Shown: positions 36,419 to 46,297, counted from the stretch's first letter. The stretch: DNA of 64,000 nt from Campylobacter blaseri (GCF_013201895.1 NZ_CP053841.1:62001-126000); one strand, 5' to 3'. The notes: generated by a model from the letters alone, not told the origin. Numbers and translations: made by a program.

Positions 36419-36868
36419 TTATTTAAATGATAGTTTATCCTTTTTATTAAATTCTAAATTTTCACAATAAGTTTCACCCCAAGATTGATATAGATCAAAC
36501 CTAGGATATTTTTCATTTCCTATATAGTTATACATATAATATTCTCCCATTGTTTGGTAGTTCCTGCATCTTTGATTATTATCATTAAAATACCAATCTA
36601 ATGACAAAGATTTATGAAATTCAACTGTTTCTTTATCAAAATTATAAACAAGCATTATTTGTTGCATTTCATCTAAATAATTAAAATTAAAATTAAATCT
36701 AAACTCACATTGCGAATTATTATTTTCAGTTTCTATAACTTCTAAGCAATCTTTATAAAATTTATACTTATATTTTTCTTGCTTTTTTATAAGTTCCAAC
36801 AAACTATCAACACTTAATTTGTCTTTTTTTATGTCAATGATTTTCCAAAATTTAATTTCTTCATTCAT
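36419..36868 (-). CDS. Hypothetical protein, probably 5'-truncated by a frameshift
   Basis: 149 aa from the first ATG; acidic and aromatic-rich, with a paired-cysteine segment (QRCRNYQTMGEYYMYNY) and GETYCENLEF near the end. Family not recognised. The frame stays open upstream to about 36988 and there encodes a hydrophobic helix (LIIILLVFCSFIFTIYTLIFL) but no ATG, GTG or TTG. One base shift away, ATG 36999 has a good ribosome site (GAAGGTA). The intact gene was probably a membrane-anchored protein of about 193 aa. Confidence 0.55.
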   Translation of the reverse strand: MNEEIKFWKIIDIKKDKLSVDSLLELIKKQEKYKYKFYKDCLEVIETENNNSQCEFRFNFNFNYLDEMQQIMLVYNFDKETVEFHKSLSLDWYFNDNNQRCRNYQTMGEYYMYNYIGNEKYPRFDLYQSWGETYCENLEFNKKDKLSFK

Positions 36869-36999
36869 TATTGATTCATATAATAAAATTCTCGCCTTAT
36901 CATATCTATGAAAATAGTAATTTAAAAAAATAAGAGTGTATATAGTAAAAATAAAACTGCAAAATACTAAAAGTATAATAATTAATTTTTAAATTTCAT
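36869..36999 (-). pseudogene. Upstream part of the same gene, out of frame by one base in an A5 tract
   Basis: ATG 36999 reads M-K-F-K-N then stop. Adding one A to the five-A run (T5 at 36986-36990 on plus) would join M-K-F-K-K to the hydrophobic segment and the 149-aa frame. This looks like a slippage mutation, phase-variable off state or sequencing error. Confidence 0.5.
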
Positions 37000-37037
37000 A
37001 TTGTGTTACCTTCGTAATCTTTGTTTTTTAATTTAAA

Positions 37038-37739
37038 TTATATAATATTTTGACTATTATTTAAATTCCAATCAATTGGCTTTTTATTAAGTTTTAACAA
37101 AATTTCATTCGTTTTTGAAAAATGTTTGCAACCAAAAAAGCCACCTCTTGCTAAGGGGCTAGGATGAGGTGCAGTTAGGATAAAATGTTTGTTTTGATTA
37201 ATTAAATTTGCTTTCACTTTTGCATAATTTCCCCATAATAAAAATATAATATTTTCTTTTTCATCATTTATCTTTTTTATAACACTATCAGTAAATGTTT
37301 GCCAACCTAAATTTGAATGTGAATTTGCCTTGTTTGCCTCAACTGTAAGAGTTGAATTTAAAAGTAAAACACCTTGTTTCGCCCAATATGTCAAATCTCC
37401 ACTATTTGGCTCTTTTACACCCAAATCATCCTCAATTTCTTTGTAGATATTTTTTAAGCTAGGTGGTAGTTTAATGCCATTTGGCACAGAGAAACTAAGT
37501 CCCATAGCTTGGTTTGGTTGATGATATGGATCTTGCCCCAAAATAACAACTTTAACCTTTTCAAATGGGGTTAAATTAAAAGCATTAAATATTAAATTGC
37601 TTGGAGGATAAATTATATTTTCTTTTTTGGAAATAAGTAAATTTTGCTTTAACGAGGCAAAATATGGTTTTAAAAACTCATCTTTTAAAACCTTTTTCCA
37701 TGTAGGTTCGATTTGAACCCTATTTATATCTATATGCAT
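37038..37739 (-). CDS. ung: Uracil-DNA glycosylase, family 1
   Basis: Removes uracil from DNA. 233 aa. Catalytic motif ILGQDPYHQPNQAMGLSFSV (water-activating Asp), uracil-binding LLLNSTLTVE and leucine-loop HPSPLARGGFFG. Normal family length; 17 bases downstream of the glycine-zipper lipoprotein gene. Confidence 0.96.
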   Translation of the reverse strand: MHIDINRVQIEPTWKKVLKDEFLKPYFASLKQNLLISKKENIIYPPSNLIFNAFNLTPFEKVKVVILGQDPYHQPNQAMGLSFSVPNGIKLPPSLKNIYKEIEDDLGVKEPNSGDLTYWAKQGVLLLNSTLTVEANKANSHSNLGWQTFTDSVIKKINDEKENIIFLLWGNYAKVKANLINQNKHFILTAPHPSPLARGGFFGCKHFSKTNEILLKLNKKPIDWNLNNSQNII

Positions 37740-37756
37740 TTATCCTCCAATTAAGG

Positions 37757-38269
37757 CTATTTTTTACTATTTTGACATGCTGAGTTAGCTTGAATTCTAG
37801 TATCATGTTTACTAGTTATAATCATAATAGCATTTCCAGGTTTAAACTCACAAAGCCTACCTACTTGAGTTGAGCTAAGTTTTTTATCTCCGTCTTGATA
37901 TATAATTGTTACACCTTCAACTAATTTTTTATCACTAACCATGCCACCACCAGCGCCACCTAGTGCGCCACCTATGGCACCACCAGCGCCGGCTCCAGCA
38001 CCACTTTTACCGCCACCAGCATTGTAGCCTATAATAGCGCCAGTCGCAGCTCCAACAACAACACCAACAGTTTGTGCCATTATTTTGTTATCTGAGTTAT
38101 CTACAGCGATTTTAGCAGGCAAGGTATCTAAAATAGTAACTACCTTAGTTTTTTGCTCTGAGTTTAATGCATATGGGTCATATACATTACCTCCTAAATC
38201 ATTACCTTTTGGGGCACAGCCCAGAAGTAGTAAGCTAAGTGCCGCACTTCCTAATATATATTTTTTCAT
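37757..38269 (-). CDS. Glycine-zipper outer membrane lipoprotein
   Basis: 170 aa. Lipoprotein signal with lipobox LLLGC (C18). The middle carries a glycine zipper (VVGAATGAIIGYNAGG, then GAGGAIGGALGGAGGG, about residues 70-112), as in SlyB/Pcp-like envelope lipoproteins. The C-terminal part (VEGVTIIYQDGDKKLSSTQVGRLCEFKPGNAIMI) is the usual beta-rich end. Exact role unknown; often linked with envelope stability. Confidence 0.82.
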   Translation of the reverse strand: MKKYILGSAALSLLLLGCAPKGNDLGGNVYDPYALNSEQKTKVVTILDTLPAKIAVDNSDNKIMAQTVGVVVGAATGAIIGYNAGGGKSGAGAGAGGAIGGALGGAGGGMVSDKKLVEGVTIIYQDGDKKLSSTQVGRLCEFKPGNAIMIITSKHDTRIQANSACQNSKK

Positions 38270-38322
38270 AATATTCCTTTTAAATTGTATGTAATAGCTA
38301 TTATGATAGCATAAAAATTATA

Positions 38323-38970
38323 CTATTTTTCTAATCCATCTTTATTTAAATAGTAAATAGTGTCTACTATATCACCTAAAAATTTTTTATCATGAGATAC
38401 TATAATTACACTTAAATCAAGATTTTTTATAATATTTGCCACTTTTTCTTGCATTTTAAAATCAAGCCCAGTTGTAGGTTCATCAAGCAAGATTATCTTT
38501 GGCATTGTAACTAAAACTCCAGCTATTGCAACAATTTTCTTTTCGCCTCCAGAAAGATGGAAAACAATCTTGTCTTTTAGGTGCCAAATATCTAGCTCTT
38601 TAAGTATAAACTCTACTCTCTTTTTAGCTTCCTCACGACTTACTCCACTATTTAAAAGTCCAAACATAACATCTTCAAAAACATTAGGAAATATAAATTG
38701 ATCGTCGCTGTTTTGAAAAAGATATCCAACTAAGTAGCGGTATTTTTGATACTCATCTAAGCTTGGTATTTTTTCGTGAAATATCTCTATCTCGCCACCA
38801 CTAGGTCCTCTTAGTCCACCGATTATTTCTAAAAGTGTTGTTTTGCCACAACCATTTGAGCCTATTATGGCAATTTTTTCTTTATGTGATATTTGTAAAT
38901 TTACATTTCTAAAAATCTCTTTTTCGCCATTTTTTGCCGATATATTTTTTAAACTAACAGAGCAACTCAA
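38323..38970 (-). CDS. nikO: Nickel/cobalt ECF transporter ATPase
   Basis: 215 aa ABC ATPase: Walker A GSNGCGKTT, signature HLSGGEKK, Walker B IILLDEPTTGLD, switch VSHDKK. Last gene of a four-gene ECF-type importer (M, L, Q, O). NikO or CbiO is a matter of substrate; a nickel role is favoured because an L subunit is present and no cobalamin genes are seen. Confidence 0.88.
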   Translation of the reverse strand: MSCSVSLKNISAKNGEKEIFRNVNLQISHKEKIAIIGSNGCGKTTLLEIIGGLRGPSGGEIEIFHEKIPSLDEYQKYRYLVGYLFQNSDDQFIFPNVFEDVMFGLLNSGVSREEAKKRVEFILKELDIWHLKDKIVFHLSGGEKKIVAIAGVLVTMPKIILLDEPTTGLDFKMQEKVANIIKNLDLSVIIVSHDKKFLGDIVDTIYYLNKDGLEK

Positions 38971-39620
38971 ATTAAACCCCCTTTTTTAAATATCATAGTA
39001 AGAAAAATTATTATGCCAAATGAAATTTCAAAAAAACTTAATTTTAAACACTCCTTTTGTCTATGCAAATTTCCCCTATATCCTCTTGCTAAAATGGTTT
39101 TTTCAAGTATATTTGCCTTATAAAAAGCATTTAAAAAAATCATAGCAACTAAATTTCCATAAACCTTATAAGAAAATAGTGAAAATTTAGGATTAAAACC
39201 GCGTGATTTTAGAGTTTTTTTAAAGCGAACAAAAATATCTTTTATTATATATAGAAATTTAGCTGTAAAGTAAAATAGTGAACTAAGCTTATCTCCTACT
39301 CCTAAATTTGATATTGATGATACTATTTTAAACTCATCAATATTATAAAATCCCGCTAACATGAATGTTATTATCAAATTTGATCTTAAAAATATTAGCA
39401 TAGCATTTTGATAATCTTTATGATAGGCAAGGCTTAGAACAACGGCAATTATAAATATATTTAACCAAAAAAGCCTTTTTAAGATATCAAATATATTTTT
39501 ATACCTAATTGTTAGTAAAATTAAAATAGGCAAGAAAAAAATTAAATATATATTTGCAGATAGTGCCACATTAAAGGCAAACACAATAAAGCAAATTATA
39601 AGAAAAGATATATTTTTCAT
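38967..39620 (-). CDS. nikQ: Nickel/cobalt ECF transporter transmembrane subunit
   Basis: 217 aa, about five membrane segments. The coupling region contains LARGYRG-like sequence (TILARGYRGNLHR), which corresponds to the ARG motif of CbiQ/EcfT T-components. ATGA-type overlaps with both neighbours. Confidence 0.85.
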   Translation of the reverse strand: MKNISFLIICFIVFAFNVALSANIYLIFFLPILILLTIRYKNIFDILKRLFWLNIFIIAVVLSLAYHKDYQNAMLIFLRSNLIITFMLAGFYNIDEFKIVSSISNLGVGDKLSSLFYFTAKFLYIIKDIFVRFKKTLKSRGFNPKFSLFSYKVYGNLVAMIFLNAFYKANILEKTILARGYRGNLHRQKECLKLSFFEISFGIIIFLTMIFKKGGLI

Positions 39621-40000
39621 TTTTTCCTTTTTATGAGATAAAATATTTCAAAAATTAAAAATAATAAAACAAAAGAGATAATAAATTTAGTGAATATGCT
39701 AAGATTTGAGTTTCTATCTAGCGGAAAAAGAGTTGTTTTACTGTGAGCTAGCTCATCTGTTACGGTAATTTCAAATTTATTTTCTTTAACTTCTAATTTA
39801 GCATAGCCTTTATAATCGGTTTTGGTTGTGGCTAATATATTTTTATCACTAGTTATCTTTACTAAGCAGTTAGCACAAGGATCACTTCCATGCATAAATG
39901 CTTTTATGGTTAGGATATCTCCATCTTTTTCAGGAAAAATTTCCAAATTATGAGCATTTGCAAAGCAAAATAAAAACATTAAAAAAACAACTCTTAGCAT
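39617..40000 (-). CDS. nikL: NikL-like periplasmic/membrane accessory subunit
   Basis: 127 aa. Signal peptide (residues 1-16), mature start HNLEIFPEKDGD, an Ig-like beta domain with DPCANCLVKI, and one C-terminal membrane helix (FIISFVLLFLIFEIFYLI). This layout matches NikL of NikMLQO importers, thought to help nickel loading. Family recognition rests on layout and position between nikM and nikQ. Confidence 0.75.
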   Translation of the reverse strand: MLRVVFLMFLFCFANAHNLEIFPEKDGDILTIKAFMHGSDPCANCLVKITSDKNILATTKTDYKGYAKLEVKENKFEITVTDELAHSKTTLFPLDRNSNLSIFTKFIISFVLLFLIFEIFYLIKRKK

Positions 40001-40581
40001 TTTAAAATTCCTTTATCAATTTTATAAATATAATTTAACGCAAACATTGTAATAACCCCTTCCACAACCATAAGTATAGAATTTGAGAATAATATTAAAG
40101 CTGCTATAGCTATAAAGCTTTTACCATTTAAAACTAAAATTAAACTAAGAAGCGCAGATGAGATTAAAATAGGGGTAAAACCAGCTAAAAACCACATTGT
40201 TTTTTTGTATTTTTTAAAAGAAAGCCTTAGAAAATATCTTCCTAGTAAAGCAGGAAAACCAACTATAATCAAATTTACCCCAATCACGCTAACCCCACCA
40301 AAACCAAATAAAAAAGCTTGAAGTGTTAAAGCTATAAATATAGCCAAAATCGCATTAATCCCTAAAAAAGCACCTATTAAACCGCTTAAAACTAAATGAA
40401 TAGAAGCAGGTCCAATAGGCACATGTATAAAAGAGGCTATAATAAAAACTGCACTCATACAAGCAGTTTTTGCAATATCATTTTTATCTAGCTTGTAAGC
40501 TGTATAAAAAACACAAGCTAGAGCTATCACAGAGGTAGAGATAATTATCTCTTGATTTAAAATACCTTCGCTTATATGCAT
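39994..40581 (-). CDS. nikM: Nickel/cobalt ECF transporter substrate-binding subunit NikM/CbiM
   Basis: 195 aa membrane S-component starting MHISEG, the conserved N terminus whose His2 binds the metal in this family; later FIHVPIGPASIHLVLSGLIGAFLG supplies further histidines and GFGGVSVIGVNLIIVG is a family motif. Two bases downstream of htpX, so co-transcribed. Nickel would serve enzymes such as hydrogenase or urease, not encoded in this window. Confidence 0.9.
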   Translation of the reverse strand: MHISEGILNQEIIISTSVIALACVFYTAYKLDKNDIAKTACMSAVFIIASFIHVPIGPASIHLVLSGLIGAFLGINAILAIFIALTLQAFLFGFGGVSVIGVNLIIVGFPALLGRYFLRLSFKKYKKTMWFLAGFTPILISSALLSLILVLNGKSFIAIAALILFSNSILMVVEGVITMFALNYIYKIDKGILKC

Positions 40582-40583
40582 TT

Positions 40584-41441
40584 TTAGCCATTTAATCTTG
40601 CATCTATCTCTTTTAGAGCTTTGATTCTATCTTCTGTGCTAGGGTGGGTTCTAAAAAGAGATGAAAAGTTTTTTGTTACCCCGCTAAATGGATTTATGAT
40701 AAACATATGAGCACTACTTTCACTAGCATTCTTTAGCATATGACCACCTCTTGCATAGCTATCTAATTTAGATAGTGCTGATATTAGCCATTTTCCACTT
40801 CCTGTTAGTAAGGCAGCCCCTCTATCAGCTTCAAATTCTCTACTTCTTGAAATACTCATTTGAATTATAGAAGCAACTATTGGGACAACTATGGCTATGA
40901 TTAATAATACTATAGGGTTTGAGCGGTTACTATCTCTTTCGCCAAACATTGCACCAAATTGAGCAAAATTTGCAAGCATTGCAATAGCTCCAGCAAAAAC
41001 CGCGGCAATTGAACCTGTTAAGATGTCATAGTGTCTTACATGGCTTAATTCGTGAGCCAAAACAGCCTCAACCTCTTTTTCGTTCATAAGATCTAAAAGT
41101 CCTTCGGTAACAGCTACAACTGCATTATTTGGGTTTCTTCCTGTTGCAAAAGCATTTGGAGTTTTATCAGGTATAATGCATACTTTTGGCATAGGTAAAT
41201 TTGCTTTTTGTGTAAGTCGTTCTACCATTTCAAAAAGCCCGCTTGCACTATTTCTATCAACCATTATCGCGTTATATCTTTTTAAAACTATTTTATCGCT
41301 AAAAAAATAGCTATATAAATTTATCCCACAAGCCATTAAAAAAGCTATAACCATACCGCCTGTTCCAGCAACGGCGTATCCCACAAAGACAAAAAGTAGC
41401 ATAAGTCCAACCATTAAAAAAGTTGTTTTAAAAATTTCCAT
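40584..41441 (-). CDS. htpX: Membrane protease HtpX
   Basis: 285 aa zinc metalloprotease for inner-membrane quality control. HExxH appears as HELSH (H130, E131, H134), the third ligand in [10 protein letters not shown], plus four hydrophobic segments. It heads the transcription unit that continues into nikMLQO. Confidence 0.93.
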   Translation of the reverse strand: MEIFKTTFLMVGLMLLFVFVGYAVAGTGGMVIAFLMACGINLYSYFFSDKIVLKRYNAIMVDRNSASGLFEMVERLTQKANLPMPKVCIIPDKTPNAFATGRNPNNAVVAVTEGLLDLMNEKEVEAVLAHELSHVRHYDILTGSIAAVFAGAIAMLANFAQFGAMFGERDSNRSNPIVLLIIAIVVPIVASIIQMSISRSREFEADRGAALLTGSGKWLISALSKLDSYARGGHMLKNASESSAHMFIINPFSGVTKNFSSLFRTHPSTEDRIKALKEIDARLNG

Positions 41442-41508
41442 ATCTACTCCTTTTAAAATAATTTAATGAAGTATATCAAATATCATTTAATAACTTGTTT
41501 TAAAACAC

Positions 41509-41931
41509 TCAATTTAATACCTTTTTAAATACAAATCCTGTCTTATCCATATCCATCTTTTTTTCATAAAATTCATGTGCTTTTACTCTTGTAAAATTTG
41601 AGCTTAGCTCAATCTCATTAAACCCTTGCTCTTTTGCATAGTTTTGAATTTGCTCTAAGTATTTTTTGCCATATCCTTTTGATCTTTTTTTAGAATCAAC
41701 AACAAAATCACAAATATATAGACATTTACTATGATACAAAACAAAAAAAGGCATAATGCCACATAATCCTACTAGCTCACCTTCTTCATAAAAAGCAAAT
41801 AGTTTATAGTTCATGGTTTTTTGCTGAAATTTAACTTTTTCTATAAAATCATTAGCCTTTAACTCTGGGCGAAGTTCATTCATAAGCCAAAATACATCTT
41901 GAAGTTCACTAGTTTCTATAATCTCTTTCAT
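41509..41931 (-). CDS. GNAT-family N-acetyltransferase
   Basis: 140 aa. Acetyl-CoA motif A is seen as VDSKKRSKGYGKKYLEQIQNYAKEQGF (about residues 85-111) and the C-terminal HEFYEKKMDM. Substrate unknown. Stands alone between dgkA and htpX. Confidence 0.83.
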   Translation of the reverse strand: MKEIIETSELQDVFWLMNELRPELKANDFIEKVKFQQKTMNYKLFAFYEEGELVGLCGIMPFFVLYHSKCLYICDFVVDSKKRSKGYGKKYLEQIQNYAKEQGFNEIELSSNFTRVKAHEFYEKKMDMDKTGFVFKKVLN

Positions 41932-41951
41932 TAAATATCCTTTTTTGTGTA

Positions 41952-42320
41952 CTATAAAATTTTAAAAACATTAATTAATATTGAAAGCCATGTTATAACA
42001 AACACACAAATGCTTAAAAAAACTATCGCACTTCCAGCGTCTTTTGCTTTACCTGCCATTTCATGATATTCAAGCGTTACAAGATCAACCGTTCTTTCTA
42101 TGGCGCTATTAATAGCCTCAGCTATAAGCATTCCAAAAAGAGTTATAAACATTAAAAGTTTATTTGTTAGGCTTGTATCTATAAAGATAATTATGGGCAA
42201 TAATGCAATGCATACTAAAAGTTCTATTTTAAAAGATGTCTCTGATTTTACCATATCTTTTAGCCCATTTAAGGCATAAGCGGTATTTTTAAAGAAGTTA
42301 TATTTTGGTTGATTTCTCAT
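41952..42320 (-). CDS. dgkA: Diacylglycerol kinase
   Basis: 122 aa, three membrane helices; EAINSAIERTVDLV is the DgkA signature. Recycles diacylglycerol released when phosphatidylethanolamine donates its head group, matching the adjacent eptA. Overlaps the PAP2 gene by 23 bases. Confidence 0.93.
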   Translation of the reverse strand: MRNQPKYNFFKNTAYALNGLKDMVKSETSFKIELLVCIALLPIIIFIDTSLTNKLLMFITLFGMLIAEAINSAIERTVDLVTLEYHEMAGKAKDAGSAIVFLSICVFVITWLSILINVFKIL

Positions 42321-43002
42321 TTTTTACCTTTAAATTTGTTATTTTATATATTATCAAAATAATCATCCAAGCCAGTAACATAGTTATTATATTATGACTA
42401 AAAAAATGATCACCTATTAAAATTTTATATCCACCTGTGCTCCAGCCAAGTATTAATGCAACTATTAAAGCTATATTTTTAAACCTTGGTTGCTTAAATA
42501 AAAAGTATAAAGACATTAAAGAAAAACCAATGCTAGCATGTCCTGCTGGCCAACATTTTGTTCTTGATAGTTGTTTAAATTCTATAGGATATGGCTCGAA
42601 AAGCTTTATGTTAGGATATTCTCCACCATAATTTATTATTTTATAGGGACATGGCATATTTGTAATATCTTTTAGCCAAACAGTAATTAGTGGTACAAAA
42701 ATTATAGATAATAAAACTATGATAAGACCTTGTATGTGTTCTTTAATAAACTTATGTTTTCTAAAAAAAAGAAGAGATATTAATATAGAAATTCCAAACA
42801 CAATAAATAATTTTTTAAACCCATCATACATAAAAAATTTTATTAAAGTATTTTTGCTATCAATTGTCCATAATTTTGTTTCAAAGTTATAAAAATAGTT
42901 TTGAACCAATATATCTAAGTTTGTAAGTTCAAACAGCAATATAGTAAAAACAAACAAAACAGCTGTTAAAATTAGCTGTTTGTTGCTATTTTCTAATATC
43001 AT
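42298..43002 (-). CDS. PAP2-family membrane phosphatase
   Basis: I choose ATG 43002 (MILENSNKQLILTAVLF), giving 234 aa; the longer frame to 43080 runs far into eptA. Six membrane segments. PAP2 motifs are present in modified form: KDITNMPCP (the usual arginine is cysteine), PAGHAS, and IGDHFFSHNIITML with the catalytic histidine. Between eptA and dgkA, it may remove phosphate from lipid A or from isoprenyl or phosphatidyl lipids. Confidence 0.82.
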   Translation of the reverse strand: MILENSNKQLILTAVLFVFTILLFELTNLDILVQNYFYNFETKLWTIDSKNTLIKFFMYDGFKKLFIVFGISILISLLFFRKHKFIKEHIQGLIIVLLSIIFVPLITVWLKDITNMPCPYKIINYGGEYPNIKLFEPYPIEFKQLSRTKCWPAGHASIGFSLMSLYFLFKQPRFKNIALIVALILGWSTGGYKILIGDHFFSHNIITMLLAWMIILIIYKITNLKVKNEKSTKI

Positions 43003-44602
43003 GCAATATATCCATATTCGGGTTGTAAATTTTTGTTTGTGCTTCAAATATACCCAATAAAGTATGAAAAAGATTATCATGGGTAAATTTTTTATCTAAC
43101 AAAGATGGTATTTTTTCAATATCTATATCCTCTCTTATCTCTCCTTCTCCAAACCACATTAATGCAGGTATATGTTTTTGCTCTTTTGGCGCCATAAAAT
43201 ATGGGAGTCCGTGCAAATAAATTCCATTTTCGCCCAAGCTTTCTCCGTGGTCACTCATATAAAACATTGCAGTTTCATGGGTTTTAGAGTATGGTTTTAG
43301 AAAATTTATTACTTTTGATAAAAAATAATCAGTATATAAAATAGCATTATCATAAGCATTACTTATCTCTTCTGAGGTGCATTTTTCAAACTGATTTGTT
43401 TTACAAACAGGTGTAAATTTTTCAAATTCTTTTGGATATCTTTTGTAGTAAGCTGGTCCATGATTTCCCATTTGATGAAGAACTATCAATATATCTTCAC
43501 CTTTATTTTTTTCTATGAATTTTTCAAGACCAATTAACATACCTTCGTCTCTGCATTCAACTTCATCGCAGATTGGATTATTTTGTGGATCTTTATAATT
43601 TTCATACTCTGTTCTAAGAGCTACTCCTTTTGAGTCTGAATTATTGTCTTTCCACAATACTTTTACATGTTCTGTATGTTTTAAAATATCTATTACATTT
43701 TCAGTTGATTTAGCCTTTTTATCGCTATATTCACTTTTATTTAAAATAGAAAACATACAAGGAACAGATTCGGCTGTTGAAGTTCCACAAGAGTAGAAAT
43801 TTGAAAAACTATAAATTTCTTCTTTTTTCAGCAAGGGATTTGTCTCTTTTTCATACCCATTTATTGAAAATCTATCAGCTCTTGCAGCTTCGCCTACTAC
43901 CATAATTATTAACTCTGTTTTATTTTCGGGATTACTAAAATTTTCATCTATTTTTATATCTTTGCCTATTTCTTTAAGAGCAACCTCTCCGGCATCGGCA
44001 GATTCAGCAAAGTATTTTACAATGCTATATATCCAATAATCAGGATTTGCATGATATCTAAGAGGCTTATGTTCTCTAAAAAATGATGTGTAAAATTTAC
44101 TAAATGAAAATAAAATTATCAGTATAATAGCAATAGAGACAAAAAGTATTTTAAGTTTAGAAAATAGTTCTTGTTTGAAAGAGCCATATTGAATATCTAG
44201 TTTATATATCAAAAAAGATGGAAGTAATCCAAGAAAAAATAGATAAATTAATAATTTTAATGAAAATAAATCAGATGATTCTTTTATATCTGTCTGAAAA
44301 GTGTTTCTTATCATACTATCATCAATAACAACATGATATGTATCCATAAAATATGCTGTAAAAGAAGAGATTATTAATACTGCAATTAAAATAGGCTTCG
44401 TTGTGTATCTTGAAGAGATAAGAGTAAATAAAAAAACATTAAGACTGGTTAAAACTAGCAATATAGAAAAGATATATATAAAATTAAAATTTTCTATAGA
44501 GTATGTATTAATGATATTTTTTATAAATGAAAAATTATAAAACATTGTTAAGAATAGAGCGGAAACAACTATAAGTTTATACTGAGAAATGGTTTTCAAC
44601 AA
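42986..44602 (-). CDS. eptA: Phosphoethanolamine transferase, EptA/EptC type
   Basis: 538 aa inner-membrane enzyme with five N-terminal helices and a periplasmic sulfatase-fold domain. GEAARADRFSINGYEKETNPLL and the nucleophile threonine loop FYSCGTSTAESVPCMFS, then metal residues in FYMSDHGESLGENGIYLHGLPY are diagnostic. Adds phosphoethanolamine to lipid A, and in Campylobacter also to flagellar and other targets, affecting polymyxin resistance. Start is a pair of TTG codons after AAGGA. Confidence 0.92.
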   Translation of the reverse strand: MLKTISQYKLIVVSALFLTMFYNFSFIKNIINTYSIENFNFIYIFSILLVLTSLNVFLFTLISSRYTTKPILIAVLIISSFTAYFMDTYHVVIDDSMIRNTFQTDIKESSDLFSLKLLIYLFFLGLLPSFLIYKLDIQYGSFKQELFSKLKILFVSIAIILIILFSFSKFYTSFFREHKPLRYHANPDYWIYSIVKYFAESADAGEVALKEIGKDIKIDENFSNPENKTELIIMVVGEAARADRFSINGYEKETNPLLKKEEIYSFSNFYSCGTSTAESVPCMFSILNKSEYSDKKAKSTENVIDILKHTEHVKVLWKDNNSDSKGVALRTEYENYKDPQNNPICDEVECRDEGMLIGLEKFIEKNKGEDILIVLHQMGNHGPAYYKRYPKEFEKFTPVCKTNQFEKCTSEEISNAYDNAILYTDYFLSKVINFLKPYSKTHETAMFYMSDHGESLGENGIYLHGLPYFMAPKEQKHIPALMWFGEGEIREDIDIEKIPSLLDKKFTHDNLFHTLLGIFEAQTKIYNPNMDILHDIRK

Positions 44603-44850
44603 AGCATCCTTTTGATTAATTATGAGCTGAAATATTAATACTAATTAGTTAATCAATGAACATCTTGCTAATATGTTTAGGTATATTTTTGTTAAAAATT
44701 TGTAGTGTGAAAATAGATAAATTAATGAATTGGATATGAATTTGTATAAACAGGTTAAATTTTAGGAGATATTTAAAATTTTTAGCTAAACTTAATTTTC
44801 AAAATATTTTATATGTTTTGGTTAAGTGTTAAAGTGTGTTTAAAAGTAGG

Positions 44851-44925
44851 TGGTGACCCCTACGAGACTCGAACTCGTGTTACCGCCGTGAAAGGGCGAT
44901 GTCCTAACCGCTAGACGAAGGGGCC
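44851..44925 (-). tRNA. tRNA-Glu (anticodon TTC)
   Basis: 75 bases on the minus strand: acceptor GGCCCCT, D-arm TCTAGCGGTTAGGA, anticodon loop CTTTCAC, T-arm with GTTCGAGTC, and encoded CCA. The 248-base gap upstream (44603-44850) holds no other feature I can support. Confidence 0.96.
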
Positions 44926-44979
44926 ATTTCCTAAACAGGAAGTGTAATTATACTTCATAAAAACTTAAAGGTAGATTAA

Positions 44980-45450
44980 ATGAGAATAAAAATTTTAAAA
45001 AGCTTAGTGTTTGCTACAGCTATTTTTTTAACAGGTTGCTCCATAAAAGAACCAGTAAAGCCACAAGCTGTAAACTTTACTATCATATCACCCATGATTA
45101 AAATAAATGATGCTGGGTTTATAAAAACTACTAAAAACTCTACAAAACTGCAAGTCTATAGCTCAGGTATGGCCATATTTGAAATTTCTATAATAGATAG
45201 GATATGTATGAATGGTGTTTGCAAAGATGAGCTTAAATTTAATCAAGAGTTTTTTGGAAGATTACACTATCGAGGGTTTTTAAATGATATATTAAAAAGT
45301 AATCCAATTTATAGTAGTAGAAATTTAGTTACAACAGACTGTGGATTTGAGCAAAATTTAAGCTATTTAACATATAAAATTTGCAATAATGAAACTTTTT
45401 ATAAAGACAGTAAAAACAAAATAAAGATGCTAATAAGGAACATTCATTGA
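44980..45450 (+). CDS. Putative lipoprotein
   Basis: 156 aa. Lipobox FLTGC (C20) after a short signal. The mature part is beta-rich with four further cysteines ([26 protein letters not shown]), so disulfides in the periplasm are likely. No family I can name with confidence, though it resembles conserved Campylobacterota lipoproteins. Its stop overlaps the TTG start of nfo. Confidence 0.75.
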   Translation: MRIKILKSLVFATAIFLTGCSIKEPVKPQAVNFTIISPMIKINDAGFIKTTKNSTKLQVYSSGMAIFEISIIDRICMNGVCKDELKFNQEFFGRLHYRGFLNDILKSNPIYSSRNLVTTDCGFEQNLSYLTYKICNNETFYKDSKNKIKMLIRNIH

Positions 45451-46295
45451 AAAGAGTAGGAGCCCATGTTAGTGCCAGTGGCGGGGTTGAAAATGCCCCC
45501 ATTAATGCTAAAAATATAGGCGCTGATGCTTTTGCACTATTTGTTAAAAATCAAAGACAGTGGAGTGCAAAACCACTTGGTAATGATAATATTGCAAAGT
45601 TTAAAGAGAATTTAAAAACAGCAAATATTAAATCAGAACATGTTTTACCACACAATAGCTATCTTATAAACTTAGGACATCCAGAGTTAGAAAAAAGAGA
45701 AAAAAGTTTAGATGCTTTTATGGATGAGATAGAGCGTGTGAATTTGCTAGGATTAAAGCTTTTAAACTTTCACCCAGGATCTCACCTAAAGCAAATTAGT
45801 GAAGAGGAATGCCTAAACAATATAGCTGAGTCTATAAATTATGCTTTATTAAATAGTAGTAATATCAAACTTGTTATAGAAAATACAGCAGGACAAGGTT
45901 CAAATTTAGGCTATAAGTTAGAGCATCTTGCCTATTTAATTGATAAATGTGTTGATAAAGATAGGATTGGAGTTTGTATAGATACTTGTCACTTTTTTGC
46001 AGGCGGATACGATATAAGAGATAAAAGTGCATATAAAAAGACAATGGCTGAGTTTGATAAAATAGTTGGTTATGAATATTTAAGTGGTATGCACTTAAAT
46101 GATTCTAAAAATGAACTTGGAGTTAGAAAAGATAGGCATGAGAGCTTAGGAAAAGGAACTATAGGGCTTGAGGCGTTTGAATGCATAATGCAAGATGAAA
46201 ATATAGATGAAATCCCTTTGATACTAGAAACTATAGATGATAGTATTTGGGATGAAGAGATAAAACTTTTAAGAAATTTTATAAAAGGCAATTAG
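45447..46295 (+). CDS. nfo: Endonuclease IV
   Basis: AP endonuclease for base-excision repair, 282 aa TIM barrel with three zinc ions. Ligand motifs: [67 protein letters not shown]. Start is TTG at 45447 within a TTGA overlap with the lipoprotein stop. Confidence 0.95.
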   Translation: MKRVGAHVSASGGVENAPINAKNIGADAFALFVKNQRQWSAKPLGNDNIAKFKENLKTANIKSEHVLPHNSYLINLGHPELEKREKSLDAFMDEIERVNLLGLKLLNFHPGSHLKQISEEECLNNIAESINYALLNSSNIKLVIENTAGQGSNLGYKLEHLAYLIDKCVDKDRIGVCIDTCHFFAGGYDIRDKSAYKKTMAEFDKIVGYEYLSGMHLNDSKNELGVRKDRHESLGKGTIGLEAFECIMQDENIDEIPLILETIDDSIWDEEIKLLRNFIKGN

Positions 46296-46297
46296 TA

